Shown here: piece by piece, positions 53,120-62,783 of the stretch | Numbering within the stretch: the stretch's first letter is position 1 | Layout of the letters: every line of letters begins with the position of its first letter | From: Bacillota bacterium | Lineage (GTDB): Bacteria; Bacillota; Clostridia; Lachnospirales; Lachnospiraceae | NCBI GenBank assembly: GCA_023390555.1 | Contig: JAEWCQ010000015.1 | Span: 186,001 to 250,000 of the forward strand | Direction: 5' to 3' | DNA length: 64,000 nt | Position numbers and translations under genes: made by a program | Notes under the pieces: model-generated | Seen by the model: only the letters and a program-made list of their open reading frames with translations | Told to the model about the DNA's origin: nothing | Database searches by the model: none

Positions 53120-54574
53120 TTATAATGCTTCATCCAGCCAGTTGACCAGATCCGGTTCAATCTTTCCGTCAGCTGCCATACTTCTCAATATCTCCATTGC
53201 CTGCTCTCTGGGCATCGGTTTTTTATAAGGCCGGTCTCTTGCAGTCAGTGCATCATAGATATCTGCAACCGTTAAAATCCTGCTCTCCAGGTCAAGCCTG
53301 TCCGCAGTCAGATGATCCGGATAGCCGGTTCCGTCCAGAAATTCATGGTGAGAAACCGCCCATTTCGGCACATTTTGATACTGCCTGTTAAAATGAACTT
53401 TGCTCAATATCTTACCGGTCATCACTACATGACCTTCCATCTGCTTCCTGTCCTCGTCTGTCAATGTTCCGCGCCGGATCTTCAGGTACTTTGCTTCCTG
53501 TTGCGTAATGTATGGCGTTACCGTTCCATCAGTCTTTCTATGCTTTTTTCGTGCCAGTATGCACACTTTCTCATAGTGGACATCATCCAGAATACCCATC
53601 CCGTTTATTTCATAGATCAATGCAAGATCATCGTCCAGTTCCCGCATTTTTTCCTCATATGCCGCTTTTGTGATACGTCCCCGGAGCATGTCGACCTCAT
53701 AGAAAGTACGCAGCAGTTCGAAACGGTCTTCGATCTTTGCAAGGTCTCTGTCCAGTCTGGTTGCCCGGTTCATGACCGACAACGGCACGATCATTTTACC
53801 GATATCATGGAGCAGCGCTGCCAGCAGAAGTTTTTCCATTCTCTCCTCATCAAAATATTCCGCACACTTCCCCTGTGCGTGTTTTTGGTTGATCTGTTTG
53901 GCAAGTTTTTCCGCATATTCGGCAACTTTTCTCGTATGTGTTCCATTATAAGGCGTTCGCTCATCAATTACAGTTGCCATGGCCTCGACAAAAGAATGAA
54001 GCTGCGCCTTTATCTCCTCCACATAACGCAGGTTGGTGAGTTCGATCGCAGCAAGAGAAGCAAGGGACTGTATGACCAGATGATATTGGTTCTCAAACGG
54101 CACGACATCACCTTTTTCATTCTGTGCATTCATCATCTGCAGCACACCGATCAGTTCCTTCTCATGATTCTGAACCGGAACCGTCAGCATGGATGTTGTG
54201 TGATATCCCATCCTGCTGTCCGAACACTTTTGTCCGGAAAAGTCAAAGCGGTCACTGTCATATATGTCCGGTATCTGTACAATTTCCCGGTGTATTGCCG
54301 TATAGGCACAGATATGCTTCTCCTGCATGGGAACCGGCGGCAGATCTGCGATTGCTTTTCCGTCTCCACCGCGGTTGATGCCAAGAGACACCGTTTGCAT
54401 CATATGGGATACCAGCTGTCCTTCTTCGTAGAGATAAACTGTGCCGGCATCGCAATGTGTAATTGCCATGCCGTCCTCTAGTATAGACGCCAATATGCGA
54501 TTCTCGTTTTTTTCTGCGGAAAGTTCAATTCCAATCTTCAGAATCCGTTCAAAATCATCCTGCGACAGCTGCAT
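53120..54574 (-). CDS. GAF-HD-GYP cyclic-di-GMP phosphodiesterase
   Basis: 484 residues. N-terminal GAF domain (about 10-175), then HD-GYP domain with AALLHDIGKMIVP, HHEFLDGTGYP (the GYP motif) and ESRILTVADIYDALTARDRPY. The domain hydrolyses cyclic di-GMP. It starts at 54574 with GGGAGAA, two bases after the TIM-barrel stop; the frame upstream of that to 54700 is not used. Confidence 0.9.
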   Translation of the reverse strand: MQLSQDDFERILKIGIELSAEKNENRILASILEDGMAITHCDAGTVYLYEEGQLVSHMMQTVSLGINRGGDGKAIADLPPVPMQEKHICAYTAIHREIVQIPDIYDSDRFDFSGQKCSDSRMGYHTTSMLTVPVQNHEKELIGVLQMMNAQNEKGDVVPFENQYHLVIQSLASLAAIELTNLRYVEEIKAQLHSFVEAMATVIDERTPYNGTHTRKVAEYAEKLAKQINQKHAQGKCAEYFDEERMEKLLLAALLHDIGKMIVPLSVMNRATRLDRDLAKIEDRFELLRTFYEVDMLRGRITKAAYEEKMRELDDDLALIYEINGMGILDDVHYEKVCILARKKHRKTDGTVTPYITQQEAKYLKIRRGTLTDEDRKQMEGHVVMTGKILSKVHFNRQYQNVPKWAVSHHEFLDGTGYPDHLTADRLDLESRILTVADIYDALTARDRPYKKPMPREQAMEILRSMAADGKIEPDLVNWLDEAL

Positions 54575-54576
54575 TT

Positions 54577-55377
54577 CTATTCTCCCTTTTGTCCGTTCAT
54601 TGGATAGACATGATATTGCTTCATATATTCCAATGATTTCCGCTGTGCTTCTGTGCCCTTCACCTCTACAACAACGCCAGACTCCACCTGATACTGCCAC
54701 ATGAGCCGCTCAAATAGCTGCCAGTTGATCTTGCCGTCTCCCAACGGCTGATGCAGATCATGGATCAGGTCATGATCACTCACATGCAGATGTCGGATAT
54801 AAGGTGCAAGTTCTTCTACCCAGTCTTCTCCGGAATAACCGGTCAGAGCCGCATGCGCATAGTCCAGACAGATTCCGAAGTTTTTGACATCCGTCATCGA
54901 TTTTGCCAGCTTGGCAAGTATATCCGGTGCCTCGTCAAACACATTTTCCAGATAGATATTGATATCCGGATATTCTTCCGCAAGCCCCCGGAAAAATTTC
55001 CCGTTCATTTCCAGCCAGCGTTTCAGATAATAGGCATCCCGCAGTCCTCCGATCCGTCCTGTATGAAAAACCACGCCTCCAAGCCCCATGCGCTTTGCAA
55101 TATCCATGGACTGACGGATCCGTAGGGCAGATGCTTCCCGCATCAGAGAATCCATGCTGTGTACTGCGACATCAAAAAATGCTCCATGCATCGTATCTTC
55201 GGAAAAATCCGTCCGCATCCCCGCATAGTGTGCGATTATTTTTTCCTGTTTCGATCTGCTGTCTAATATTTCCGGCATAAAAAAATCCTGATATTCAAAG
55301 GCACAGTCAAATTCTTTTGCCAATGCCACTGATTCCCTGAAATTTCCGTATTCCGGCAGAATGTACTTCTGTCCCAT
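54577..55377 (-). CDS. TIM-barrel sugar phosphate isomerase/epimerase-like protein
   Basis: 266 residues: FHTGRIGGLRDAYYL, INIYLENVFDEAPDIL, GICLDYAHAALTGY and IRHLHVSDHD, the metal-binding strands of the AP-endonuclease-2-like barrel. The substrate is unknown. The start MGQKYILPEYGNF at 55377 with AAGGAGAG is chosen; the longer frame to 55710 runs through another small ORF. Co-transcribed with the HD-GYP gene. Confidence 0.88.
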   Translation of the reverse strand: MGQKYILPEYGNFRESVALAKEFDCAFEYQDFFMPEILDSRSKQEKIIAHYAGMRTDFSEDTMHGAFFDVAVHSMDSLMREASALRIRQSMDIAKRMGLGGVVFHTGRIGGLRDAYYLKRWLEMNGKFFRGLAEEYPDINIYLENVFDEAPDILAKLAKSMTDVKNFGICLDYAHAALTGYSGEDWVEELAPYIRHLHVSDHDLIHDLHQPLGDGKINWQLFERLMWQYQVESGVVVEVKGTEAQRKSLEYMKQYHVYPMNGQKGE

Positions 55378-55403
55378 TTTTCTCTCCTTTGTCCGCACCT
55401 GTT

Positions 55404-55565
55404 CTAACTGATTAAGAAAATAATAAGCTGCATCATGATACAGCAGAAGCTTACGATGGATAATCCCTCGTATATTTTTTCCGCCTTCCCCTCCGTCACA
55501 AAAAATCCGATTGTCGTCAATAAAAAGACTACCGCCGAAAAAAGAAACAGCCAAATCATATCCAT
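55404..55565 (-). CDS. small two-helix membrane protein
   Basis: 53 residues from an ATG at 55565 with GGGGGAGGG: MDMIWLFLFSAVVFLLTTIG and IVSFCCIMMQLIIFLIS are two helices. It lies 26 bp upstream of the TIM-barrel gene. Unknown function. Confidence 0.55.
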   Translation of the reverse strand: MDMIWLFLFSAVVFLLTTIGFFVTEGKAEKIYEGLSIVSFCCIMMQLIIFLIS

Positions 55566-55670
55566 TCCCTCCCCCAAATCCAATTTTACCATTAAGATTT
55601 AAAATAATTATACGAAACACATATCTCTTTCGCAATTCTTTTATCCATATATTTATAGAATGTATGGTAT

Positions 55671-56121
55671 TTCCGATAGAAGAACCAAAGTGCACTTCAT
55701 ATATTCCCATATTCTACTTCTTAGAAAGTGCAGCTTTTGTTCTGCGCGCAAAGCTGCGCATCTGAATTTTATTCTATCGGAAAATCACAGCTTTCATACG
55801 CCGATGTAACTGAGTATTTCCGATAGAAGAACAAAAGTGCACTTCATATATTCCCATATTCTACTTCTTAGAAAGTGCAGCTTTTGTTCCGCGCGCGAAG
55901 CTGCGCATCTGAATTATATTCTATCGGAAATCACAGCTTTCATACGCAAATGTAACTGGATATTCCTGATAGAAGAACAAAAGTGCACTTCATATATTCC
56001 CGTATTCTGCTTTTTAGAAAGTGCAGCTTTTGTTCCGCGCGAAAAGCTGCGCATCCAGATTTTATTCTATCGAAAAATCGTAGCATTCATACGCTAATGT
56101 AAGAAGGTGTTTCCGATAGAA
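55671..56121. repeat. three tandem 146-bp units, each a 112-bp inverted-repeat element
   Basis: Units at 55671-55782, 55818-55929 and 55963-56074, plus a partial arm at 56111-56121. Each begins TTCCGATAGAA and ends TTCTATCGGAA (third unit slightly diverged), with an inner GCAGCTTT/AAAGCTGC stem. The 33-36-bp spacers are also conserved (ATCACAGCTTTCATACGC), so the tandem period is 145-148 bp. No cas genes; spacers are not unique. The short open frames across it are probably not genes. Confidence 0.85.
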
Positions 56122-56127
56122 TAAAAA

Positions 56128-56199
56128 ACAGACAGTATCGGAACCGGACACACGCTCATGGATATAAGGCGTTCTGCGATTCCGCAACTATCTGTCTGT
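56128..56199 (-). terminator. terminator of ilvA
   Basis: On the minus strand ACAGACAG pairs with CTGTCTGT around a long (56-base) loop containing CGGAA/TTCCG, then TTTTTTATT. It starts 52 bp after the ilvA stop and adjoins the tandem repeat. Confidence 0.65.
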
Positions 56200-56250
56200 A
56201 AGATCTCTTTTATCTCTCAAGCGAAATAAAAGTTCTGTTGTCAGGCGCAA

Positions 56251-57462
56251 TTACAGGTTTGCGCGAACCAGCTTTGGCTTGTAATCACTTTGCTCCAGAG
56301 CGTGCATAATCTGCTGCTTGTGTTCCGTTCCAAAACATTCCAGTGTGATGCGAAGTTCCACAGCCGCATTGCGGTTGGTAGATACAAACTGGTTATGCTC
56401 AAGCTTGATTACATTTCCCTGTACTTTGGCGATCGTATCGGCTACTTTACTTAATTCACCCGGTTTATCCGGAAGAAGAACGGATACCGTGAAGATACGG
56501 TCACGGAAGATCAGTCCCTGCTGCACAACGGAGGACATGGTAATTACATCCATGTTTCCCCCGCTTAAAATCGAAACGATCCGTTTATCTTTGACCGGAA
56601 GCTGTTTTAAGGCTGCAACCGTAAGCAGTCCGGAATTTTCCACAATCATTTTGTGATTCTCTACCATGTCTAGAAAAGAAACGATCAATTCATTATCCTC
56701 TACGGTGATGATTTCATCGAGATTCTGTTGGATATAAGGGAAGATCTTTTCGCCCGGAGTCTTGACTGCCGTGCCGTCTGCGATCGTATTGACATGACAG
56801 AGTGTCGTTACCTTTCCGGAGTCAAACGATGCTTTCATGCAGCTTGCACCCGCAGGCTCCACTCCGATCACCTTTACATTCGGATTCAGAAGTTTCGCCA
56901 GTGTGGAAACACCGGTCGCCAGACCTCCCCCTCCGATTGGAACCAATATGTACTCAACCAACGGAAGTTCTTTGAAGATTTCCATCGCGATACTGCCCTG
57001 TCCTGTTGCAACGGTGAGATCGTCAAACGGATGAATAAATGTGTAACCATGCTCTTCTGCCAGTTCATAAGCATGTGCACAGGCCTCATCGTATACATCT
57101 CCATACAGAACCACTTCCGCACCATAGCTCTTGGTCCGGTTCACTTTGATCAGTGGCGTCGTATTTGGCATGACAATGGTCGCTTTGCAGCCATAGCACT
57201 TTGCCGCATAGGCAACTCCCTGTGCGTGATTGCCGGCAGAAGCAGTAATCAGGCCTTTTTCCCGTTCTTCTTTGCTTAATGTGCTGATCTTGTAATAAGC
57301 GCCGCGTACTTTGTATGCACCGGTAAACTGCATGTTTTCCGGTTTCAGCCATACCTTATTTCCGGTCTGCTCACTCAGATAATTGCTGTATACCAGCTTC
57401 GTTTCCAGGGTAACTTCTTTTACTTTTTCACTTGCTTCTTCAAACTTATCTAATGTCAACAT
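56251..57462 (-). CDS. ilvA: threonine ammonia-lyase (threonine deaminase)
   Basis: 403 residues, pyridoxal-phosphate fold II. The Lys motif GAYKVRGAYYKI near 50-62, GNHAQGVAYAAK near 76, PIGGGGLATGVS near 175 and a C-terminal ACT-type domain (RIFTVSVLLPDKPGELSKVA from about 325). It converts threonine to 2-oxobutyrate. Placed at the ftsY 3' side with a 7-base overlap, an unusual position. The short form without full regulatory domain may be catabolic (tdcB-like). Confidence 0.9.
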   Translation of the reverse strand: MLTLDKFEEASEKVKEVTLETKLVYSNYLSEQTGNKVWLKPENMQFTGAYKVRGAYYKISTLSKEEREKGLITASAGNHAQGVAYAAKCYGCKATIVMPNTTPLIKVNRTKSYGAEVVLYGDVYDEACAHAYELAEEHGYTFIHPFDDLTVATGQGSIAMEIFKELPLVEYILVPIGGGGLATGVSTLAKLLNPNVKVIGVEPAGASCMKASFDSGKVTTLCHVNTIADGTAVKTPGEKIFPYIQQNLDEIITVEDNELIVSFLDMVENHKMIVENSGLLTVAALKQLPVKDKRIVSILSGGNMDVITMSSVVQQGLIFRDRIFTVSVLLPDKPGELSKVADTIAKVQGNVIKLEHNQFVSTNRNAAVELRITLECFGTEHKQQIMHALEQSDYKPKLVRANL

Positions 57463-58418
57463 GATACTTCTTCTCCTTTTCCGTCATCACTCTTTACGTT
57501 AAACAAGGCATTGACAAACTGTTCTGAATCAAATTTCTGCAAATCGTCAATTGTCTCACCGATCCCGATATATTTTACCGGAATACCCAGTTCGGACTGT
57601 ATCGCTACCGCAATACCTCCTTTTGCAGTTCCATCCATCTTCGTTAATACGATTCCGGTAATCTGTGCAACCTCTGAAAACTGCTTCGCCTGTGCAAGTG
57701 CATTCTGTCCGGTTGTCGCATCCAGTACCACCAGTGTTTCCCGAAATGCACTTGGATATTCCCGTTCCAAAATCCGGTTGATCTTCCTCAATTCCTCCAT
57801 CAGATTTTTCTTGTTATGGAGCCTTCCTGCGGTATCGCACAGCAAAACATCGGCATTTCTTGCTTTTGCCGCCGCAACTGCATCATAGACGACCGCCGCC
57901 GGATCGGAACCTTCCTGCCCGCCGATCATATCGACTCCGGCACGTTTTGCCCATTCGCCCAGCTGCTCTCCTGCCGCAGCACGGAAGGTATCTGCTGCTG
58001 CAAGAACCACCTTTTTTCCCTGATCTTTGAGTTTACCTGCCAGTTTTCCAACCGTAGTAGTCTTTCCGACACCGTTGACCCCGATCATCAGGACAACAGA
58101 GGTTTCTTCCTCAAAACGGTATGCCGTTTCACCGACATACATCTGCTCTTTGATTCCCTGAATCAAAAGTTCCTTGCATGCCGCAGGCTCTTTGATTTTC
58201 TGCTCCCGTACCTTCTGCTTCAGCCGTTCCAGAATCTCTTCCGTCGCATGGACACCGATGTCTCCCATGATCAGCAGCTCTTCGATTTCTTCATAAAAAT
58301 CTTCATCAATACTGGAAAAACCGGAAAATACGGCATCAATGCCGGACACGATATTGTCTCTTGTCTTCGTCAGACCGGCTACCAGCCGGCTGAAGAAGCC
58401 TTTCTTTTCTTCTCCCAT
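57456..58418 (-). CDS. ftsY: signal recognition particle receptor FtsY
   Basis: 320 residues of SRP GTPase: GVNGVGKTTTVGKLA near 115, DTAGRLHNKKNLMEEL near 200, TKMDGTAKGG near 258. The acidic N-terminal domain is short, as in Clostridia. It follows smc by 80 bp. Confidence 0.97.
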   Translation of the reverse strand: MGEEKKGFFSRLVAGLTKTRDNIVSGIDAVFSGFSSIDEDFYEEIEELLIMGDIGVHATEEILERLKQKVREQKIKEPAACKELLIQGIKEQMYVGETAYRFEEETSVVLMIGVNGVGKTTTVGKLAGKLKDQGKKVVLAAADTFRAAAGEQLGEWAKRAGVDMIGGQEGSDPAAVVYDAVAAAKARNADVLLCDTAGRLHNKKNLMEELRKINRILEREYPSAFRETLVVLDATTGQNALAQAKQFSEVAQITGIVLTKMDGTAKGGIAVAIQSELGIPVKYIGIGETIDDLQKFDSEQFVNALFNVKSDDGKGEEVSC

Positions 58419-58498
58419 TTCGTCACTTCTTTCCTGTTGTTCTATTTATCAAGATCGTTTTCGATCAGATTCACGCTGACCAGTGTCGATACCCCTTT

Positions 58499-61400
58499 TT
58501 ACTGCATGGTAATCCCATACAGCCGGTCCGCCGCATTCATCGTACCGCGTCTGTGGGTAATCACGATAAACTGTGTATTCTTCGTCAGTTTGTGCAGATA
58601 CTTTGCGAAACGCTCCACGTTGGAATCATCCAGTGCCGCTTCAATCTCATCCAGCAGACAAAACGGGGACGGTTTCAGATTCTGTATCGCAAATAACAGG
58701 GCAATTGCCGTCAGGGATTTTTCTCCTCCGGAGAGCTGCATCATGTTCTGAAGCTTCTTTCCGGGAGGCTGCGCAATGATACGGATGCCGCACTCCAGAA
58801 TATCCTCGTCTTCGACCAGTTCCAGCGTTCCCTTGCCGCCGCCAAACAGCTGACGAAATACGCTGTCAAACTCTTTTTGTATTTCTTCGAATTTCTCGGA
58901 GAACTGTTTGCGCATTCCGGCGTCAAGATCCTCAATAATACCAAGTAAAGTCTTCTCTGCCTCAACGAGATCATCGTGCTGTGTTTTCAGGAAGCCATAA
59001 CGCTCCGACAGATTTTTATAATCCTCAATTGCATTGACATTGACATCACCCAGTCTGCGAATCTCATCTTTCACGGAGGCAATCTGCTTTTTGAGCTCCG
59101 GAAGACTCGAAAAACTCTCATCCCGGAGCACCAGTGCATTGTGCGGCGTCAGCTCATATTCTTCCCACATATAATTGGTCTGATATTCCCTGATCTCTGC
59201 GAGCTTTTCTCTCTGACTGTTCAAACGGAAAATCTCCTTATCGAGTGCCGCGATACGCTCCGATATTTGTTCCCGCTTCTGAAAAAATCCCTTATATTCT
59301 GCGGAAAGTGTTTCCTTCCGTGCAATATTTCCCGCAAGCTGTTTTTCAAGCCCCAGATGACTGTCATCGGAGGCAAGTATTGTTTTTTGGATCTCCGCAA
59401 TGTTCTGCTCATGCTTTTGCGTATCTTCTGTTGAATCCGCTGCCTGCTTCTGCAACACTTCCCGTTCATCGGAAAGTTTCTTCAATTCGATCCGAACACG
59501 ATTGACATTTTCCGTGATAAACTCTGCCTTCTGTAAATAACCGGCCGCTTCCAGCTGTATCTTTGATACTTCTGTCTGTGCACTCTCTTCCTGCGCAATC
59601 TGCGTATCCAGAATTGCCTGTAATTTTTCGTTTTCTTCCTGAATTTCCTGTTCACGGGCCGCAGCCTGTCCCATTTCAGCCAGCGTCTTTTCCCGGTCAT
59701 GTCTGATCTCTTCCAGCTGTTCTTCTATCTCACGACTTTCGCGCTGCAGCCCTTCGTAGACGGATTCGCTCTCTGAACGCTGCTGCATAAGACGGTCTAC
59801 ATTTAATTTTGCCGTATTCTGAGCAATATATTCCTCCTGTAAAGAGGTATTTGCCTGTTCGAGATCTTCTTTCAGCAGACCCTGCGCCAATCGGATCTCT
59901 TCCTCACGCGATTTTGACGCTTCGATTGTCTGCTTCAGCTTCGCAATGATCCTCTCCAGGTCGTCGATTTCCCGTTTTCTTCCCAGCAGATTGCTGTTAT
60001 TTTTAAAAGCACCGCCTGCCATGGAACCGCCCGGGGTCAGATATTCTCCTTCAAGCGTAACAATATGTAAGGAATAGCCGCTCTTTGCAGCAAGTGCGAT
60101 CGCATGGTCAACCACATCCACAACAAAAACTCTGCCCAGCAGATATGATATGACTCCGTCATATTTTTTATCTGCCCGTACCAGCGTATTGGCCAGTCCG
60201 ATCACACCTTCTTCGCGTAAGTAATGCTCATTTTTGCTTTGATCTCTGCCATTCACACTGGTCAGCGGCAGAAACGTCGCACGCCCGAACCGATTCTGCT
60301 TCAAAAACTGGATCATCTTTTTCGCCGTCTGTTCGGTGTCTGTTACGATATTCTGGATATTGCCGCCAAGTGCTGTTTCGATCGCCGTTTCGTACTTTTT
60401 ATCGACCTTGATCAGATCGGCCACAACTCCAAGGAGACCGCTCTCCTTTTCTTTGTTCTCCATCACCTTGCGGATACTGTTGCCATAGCCGTCGTAGCGC
60501 TCTGCAATATTGCGAAGAGATTCCAGACGGGACTGCTCTTTGTGATAATTTGCCGTCGCCTGTTCCAGCTCGTTCCGATTCTGAAACGCTTTCTGTTTCC
60601 ATTCCGCCATCTTTGTTTCGATCTGCGCCTTCTGATTTTTGAATTCGAGAATCCGCTGATTTGCCTGTTCCTGCTTTTCCTGACAGTCCGCCAGAACTTC
60701 TTCCAAATCTGTCTCTTCACTCTTGCGTTTCAGCAGCCGCTGGTTTAACTGGGCTTTGCGAATATTCACCTGTTCTGCCATGGTGTCAAATCGCTGCTGC
60801 CTGGCTTTAATCGAGGCCTTGTTGTTCAGCAGGTCGATCATTTCATTTTTTCCCGCTTCAATTGCCTCATTGCAGCGATTTATTTCGGCCTGTATCTGTG
60901 CCAGCTTTTCTGCTGCCTGGCTCTGACGAGATGCTATTTCTGCGGTCTGCGCATCAATTTCCGCTTTTTGTTTCTCGTACTCTGCCTTCTGCGTCTCTTT
61001 TTCGACGCTCTCTTTTTCGGCATTCTCCAAACGGATCTTGAGATTTTCATCGTTCATGCGGGCAGCCTTAATCTGTTCATTCAAAACGTTGATCTGGCCT
61101 TCGAGCTTCCCTTTCAGAACCGTTGTATTACTCAGTTCTTCCCGGTTACGCGTGATGAGCTCATCCAGCTGCTCCATTGCCCGCTCCATTTTTTCATATT
61201 CATTCTTGATGTTCTCGTAGGCTGCCTGATTCTCCTTCAGCTGCGTATCTGCAATCCCGTATTTCTCCTCTGTTTCTTTTAACTGACCGCCGATACGCTC
61301 TGTCTCCATCAGAAACAGATTGACATCATATCCCTTTAATTCTTCCTTCTTTTTCAGGTAAATCTTTGCTTTCTCGGACTGCTGCTCCAGAGGACCGATC

Positions 61401-62002
61401 TGCCGTTCCAGTTCGGAAAGAATGTCATTGACACGAACCAGATTTTCCCGCTCGTCTTCCAGTTTCTTCTGCGCGGTCACTTTTCTGCGCTTATATTTTA
61501 CAATACCAGCCGCCTCATCAAACAGCTCTCTGCGCTCTTCCGGTTTACCGCTCAGGATTTTCTCAATCTGGCCCTGCCCTATGATGGAATAGCCTTCTTT
61601 CCCGATACCGGTATCGTAAAAAAGCTCATTGACGTCTTTCAGACGGCATGGATTTCCGTTGATCAGATATTCACTCTCACCAGAACGGTAGACGCGTCTC
61701 GCGATCGTCACTTCCAGATAATCGATTCCAAGCTGATGATCCGTATTGTCCAGTGTGATTGCCACATATGCATAGCTGAGCGGTTTTCGGTTCTCCGTTC
61801 CGGAAAAAATAACATCCTGCATACTTGCTCCACGCAGCTGTCTGGCACTCTGTTCCCCCAGCACCCATCGAACCGCATCTGCAACATTGCTCTTTCCGCT
61901 TCCGTTTGGACCGACAATTCCGGTTATCCCATTGTGAAAGTCAAATACGATTTTATTCGCGAAAGATTTAAAACCGTGCACCTCAATACTCTTTAAATAC
62001 AT
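58499..62002 (-). CDS. smc: chromosome partition protein SMC
   Basis: 1167 residues: Walker A GPNGSGKSN near 32, two long coiled coils with a hinge around 500-680, C-terminal LSGGEKSLTAIALLFAIQ and Walker B CLLDEIEAALDDSNVERF. It organises and segregates the chromosome with ScpA/ScpB. In the order rnc-smc-ftsY. Confidence 0.97.
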   Translation of the reverse strand: MYLKSIEVHGFKSFANKIVFDFHNGITGIVGPNGSGKSNVADAVRWVLGEQSARQLRGASMQDVIFSGTENRKPLSYAYVAITLDNTDHQLGIDYLEVTIARRVYRSGESEYLINGNPCRLKDVNELFYDTGIGKEGYSIIGQGQIEKILSGKPEERRELFDEAAGIVKYKRRKVTAQKKLEDERENLVRVNDILSELERQIGPLEQQSEKAKIYLKKKEELKGYDVNLFLMETERIGGQLKETEEKYGIADTQLKENQAAYENIKNEYEKMERAMEQLDELITRNREELSNTTVLKGKLEGQINVLNEQIKAARMNDENLKIRLENAEKESVEKETQKAEYEKQKAEIDAQTAEIASRQSQAAEKLAQIQAEINRCNEAIEAGKNEMIDLLNNKASIKARQQRFDTMAEQVNIRKAQLNQRLLKRKSEETDLEEVLADCQEKQEQANQRILEFKNQKAQIETKMAEWKQKAFQNRNELEQATANYHKEQSRLESLRNIAERYDGYGNSIRKVMENKEKESGLLGVVADLIKVDKKYETAIETALGGNIQNIVTDTEQTAKKMIQFLKQNRFGRATFLPLTSVNGRDQSKNEHYLREEGVIGLANTLVRADKKYDGVISYLLGRVFVVDVVDHAIALAAKSGYSLHIVTLEGEYLTPGGSMAGGAFKNNSNLLGRKREIDDLERIIAKLKQTIEASKSREEEIRLAQGLLKEDLEQANTSLQEEYIAQNTAKLNVDRLMQQRSESESVYEGLQRESREIEEQLEEIRHDREKTLAEMGQAAAREQEIQEENEKLQAILDTQIAQEESAQTEVSKIQLEAAGYLQKAEFITENVNRVRIELKKLSDEREVLQKQAADSTEDTQKHEQNIAEIQKTILASDDSHLGLEKQLAGNIARKETLSAEYKGFFQKREQISERIAALDKEIFRLNSQREKLAEIREYQTNYMWEEYELTPHNALVLRDESFSSLPELKKQIASVKDEIRRLGDVNVNAIEDYKNLSERYGFLKTQHDDLVEAEKTLLGIIEDLDAGMRKQFSEKFEEIQKEFDSVFRQLFGGGKGTLELVEDEDILECGIRIIAQPPGKKLQNMMQLSGGEKSLTAIALLFAIQNLKPSPFCLLDEIEAALDDSNVERFAKYLHKLTKNTQFIVITHRRGTMNAADRLYGITMQ

Positions 62003-62022
62003 AACTTCCTCCGTCTTGGCAC

Positions 62023-62712
62023 TTATTTTCCATGCTTCTTCAAATCCAAAAGTGCCTGATATGCGGCTTCCTGTTCCGCGGCTTTCTTCGTGTGGCCGAT
62101 ACCTTGTCCAATCACAGCTTCCCCTATGCGCGCCTCTACGATAAAACGCTTGTCATGGTCCGGTCCTTCTTCCCCAATAAGGCGGTAGTTCAGCGGTTCC
62201 TCATAATTCCCCTGAACGACTTCCTGAAGGATAGTCTTGCTATCATAAAAGAGCTGTTTATGATCAATGTCCGTAAGAATATATTTCAAAATAAACTCTT
62301 TTGCATTAGCAAAACCACCATCTAAATAAATGGCACCTATTACGGCTTCCAGCGCATCGGAAAGTATGGACTTGCGCTTCCGCCCGCCTGTCTGGTCTTC
62401 TCCTTTGCCAAGATAGAGATACTCCCCTAAATGCAATGCTTTCGTACAGTATGCAAGTGTAGGTTCACAAACCAGACTTGCCCGGAATTTTGTCAGATCT
62501 CCTTCCGGATAATTCGGATAATTTACAAACAGGTATTCACTGGTCACCACTTCCAGCACGGCATCTCCCAGAAACTCGAGACGTTCATTGTCGGAATGTT
62601 TTTTCATATGTTTTTCATTCGCATAGGAACTATGGATCAATGCCTGACGAAGCAGGGTTTCGTTTTGAAATCGATACCCGATCATTTCCTGCATTTCTGT
62701 TAATTTACTCAA
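62023..62712 (-). CDS. rnc: ribonuclease III
   Basis: 229 residues: catalytic signature NERLEFLGDAVLEV near 42 and the C-terminal double-stranded RNA-binding domain (ALLDLKKHGK end). Processes rRNA and regulatory RNA. Confidence 0.97.
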   Translation of the reverse strand: MSKLTEMQEMIGYRFQNETLLRQALIHSSYANEKHMKKHSDNERLEFLGDAVLEVVTSEYLFVNYPNYPEGDLTKFRASLVCEPTLAYCTKALHLGEYLYLGKGEDQTGGRKRKSILSDALEAVIGAIYLDGGFANAKEFILKYILTDIDHKQLFYDSKTILQEVVQGNYEEPLNYRLIGEEGPDHDKRFIVEARIGEAVIGQGIGHTKKAAEQEAAYQALLDLKKHGK

Positions 62713-62749
62713 ATCGCCACCTCTTTTTGCAGATTGTTCTAATATGAGA

Positions 62750-62774
62750 GAAAAGCCCTTAGAAAGGGCTTTTC
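62750..62774 (-). terminator. stem-loop downstream of acpP
   Basis: GAAAAGCCCTT and AAGGGCTTTTC form an 11-bp stem with a 3-base loop. On the minus strand TTTTCTC follows. It may terminate or attenuate between acpP and rnc. Confidence 0.75.
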
Positions 62775-62783
62775 GAATTACTC

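Noticed and set aside
55378..55710. N-terminal extension of the TIM-barrel protein
   Set aside because: The extension is not family-like, covers a separate small ORF, and the internal ATG at 55377 has a strong ribosome binding site.
55671..56121. CRISPR-like array
   Set aside because: Units are 112 bp, spacers are conserved rather than unique, and there are no cas genes.
4435..57455. Prophage or integrative conjugative element
   Set aside because: No integrase, transposase, relaxase, phage structural or conjugation gene was seen, and no tRNA attachment site.
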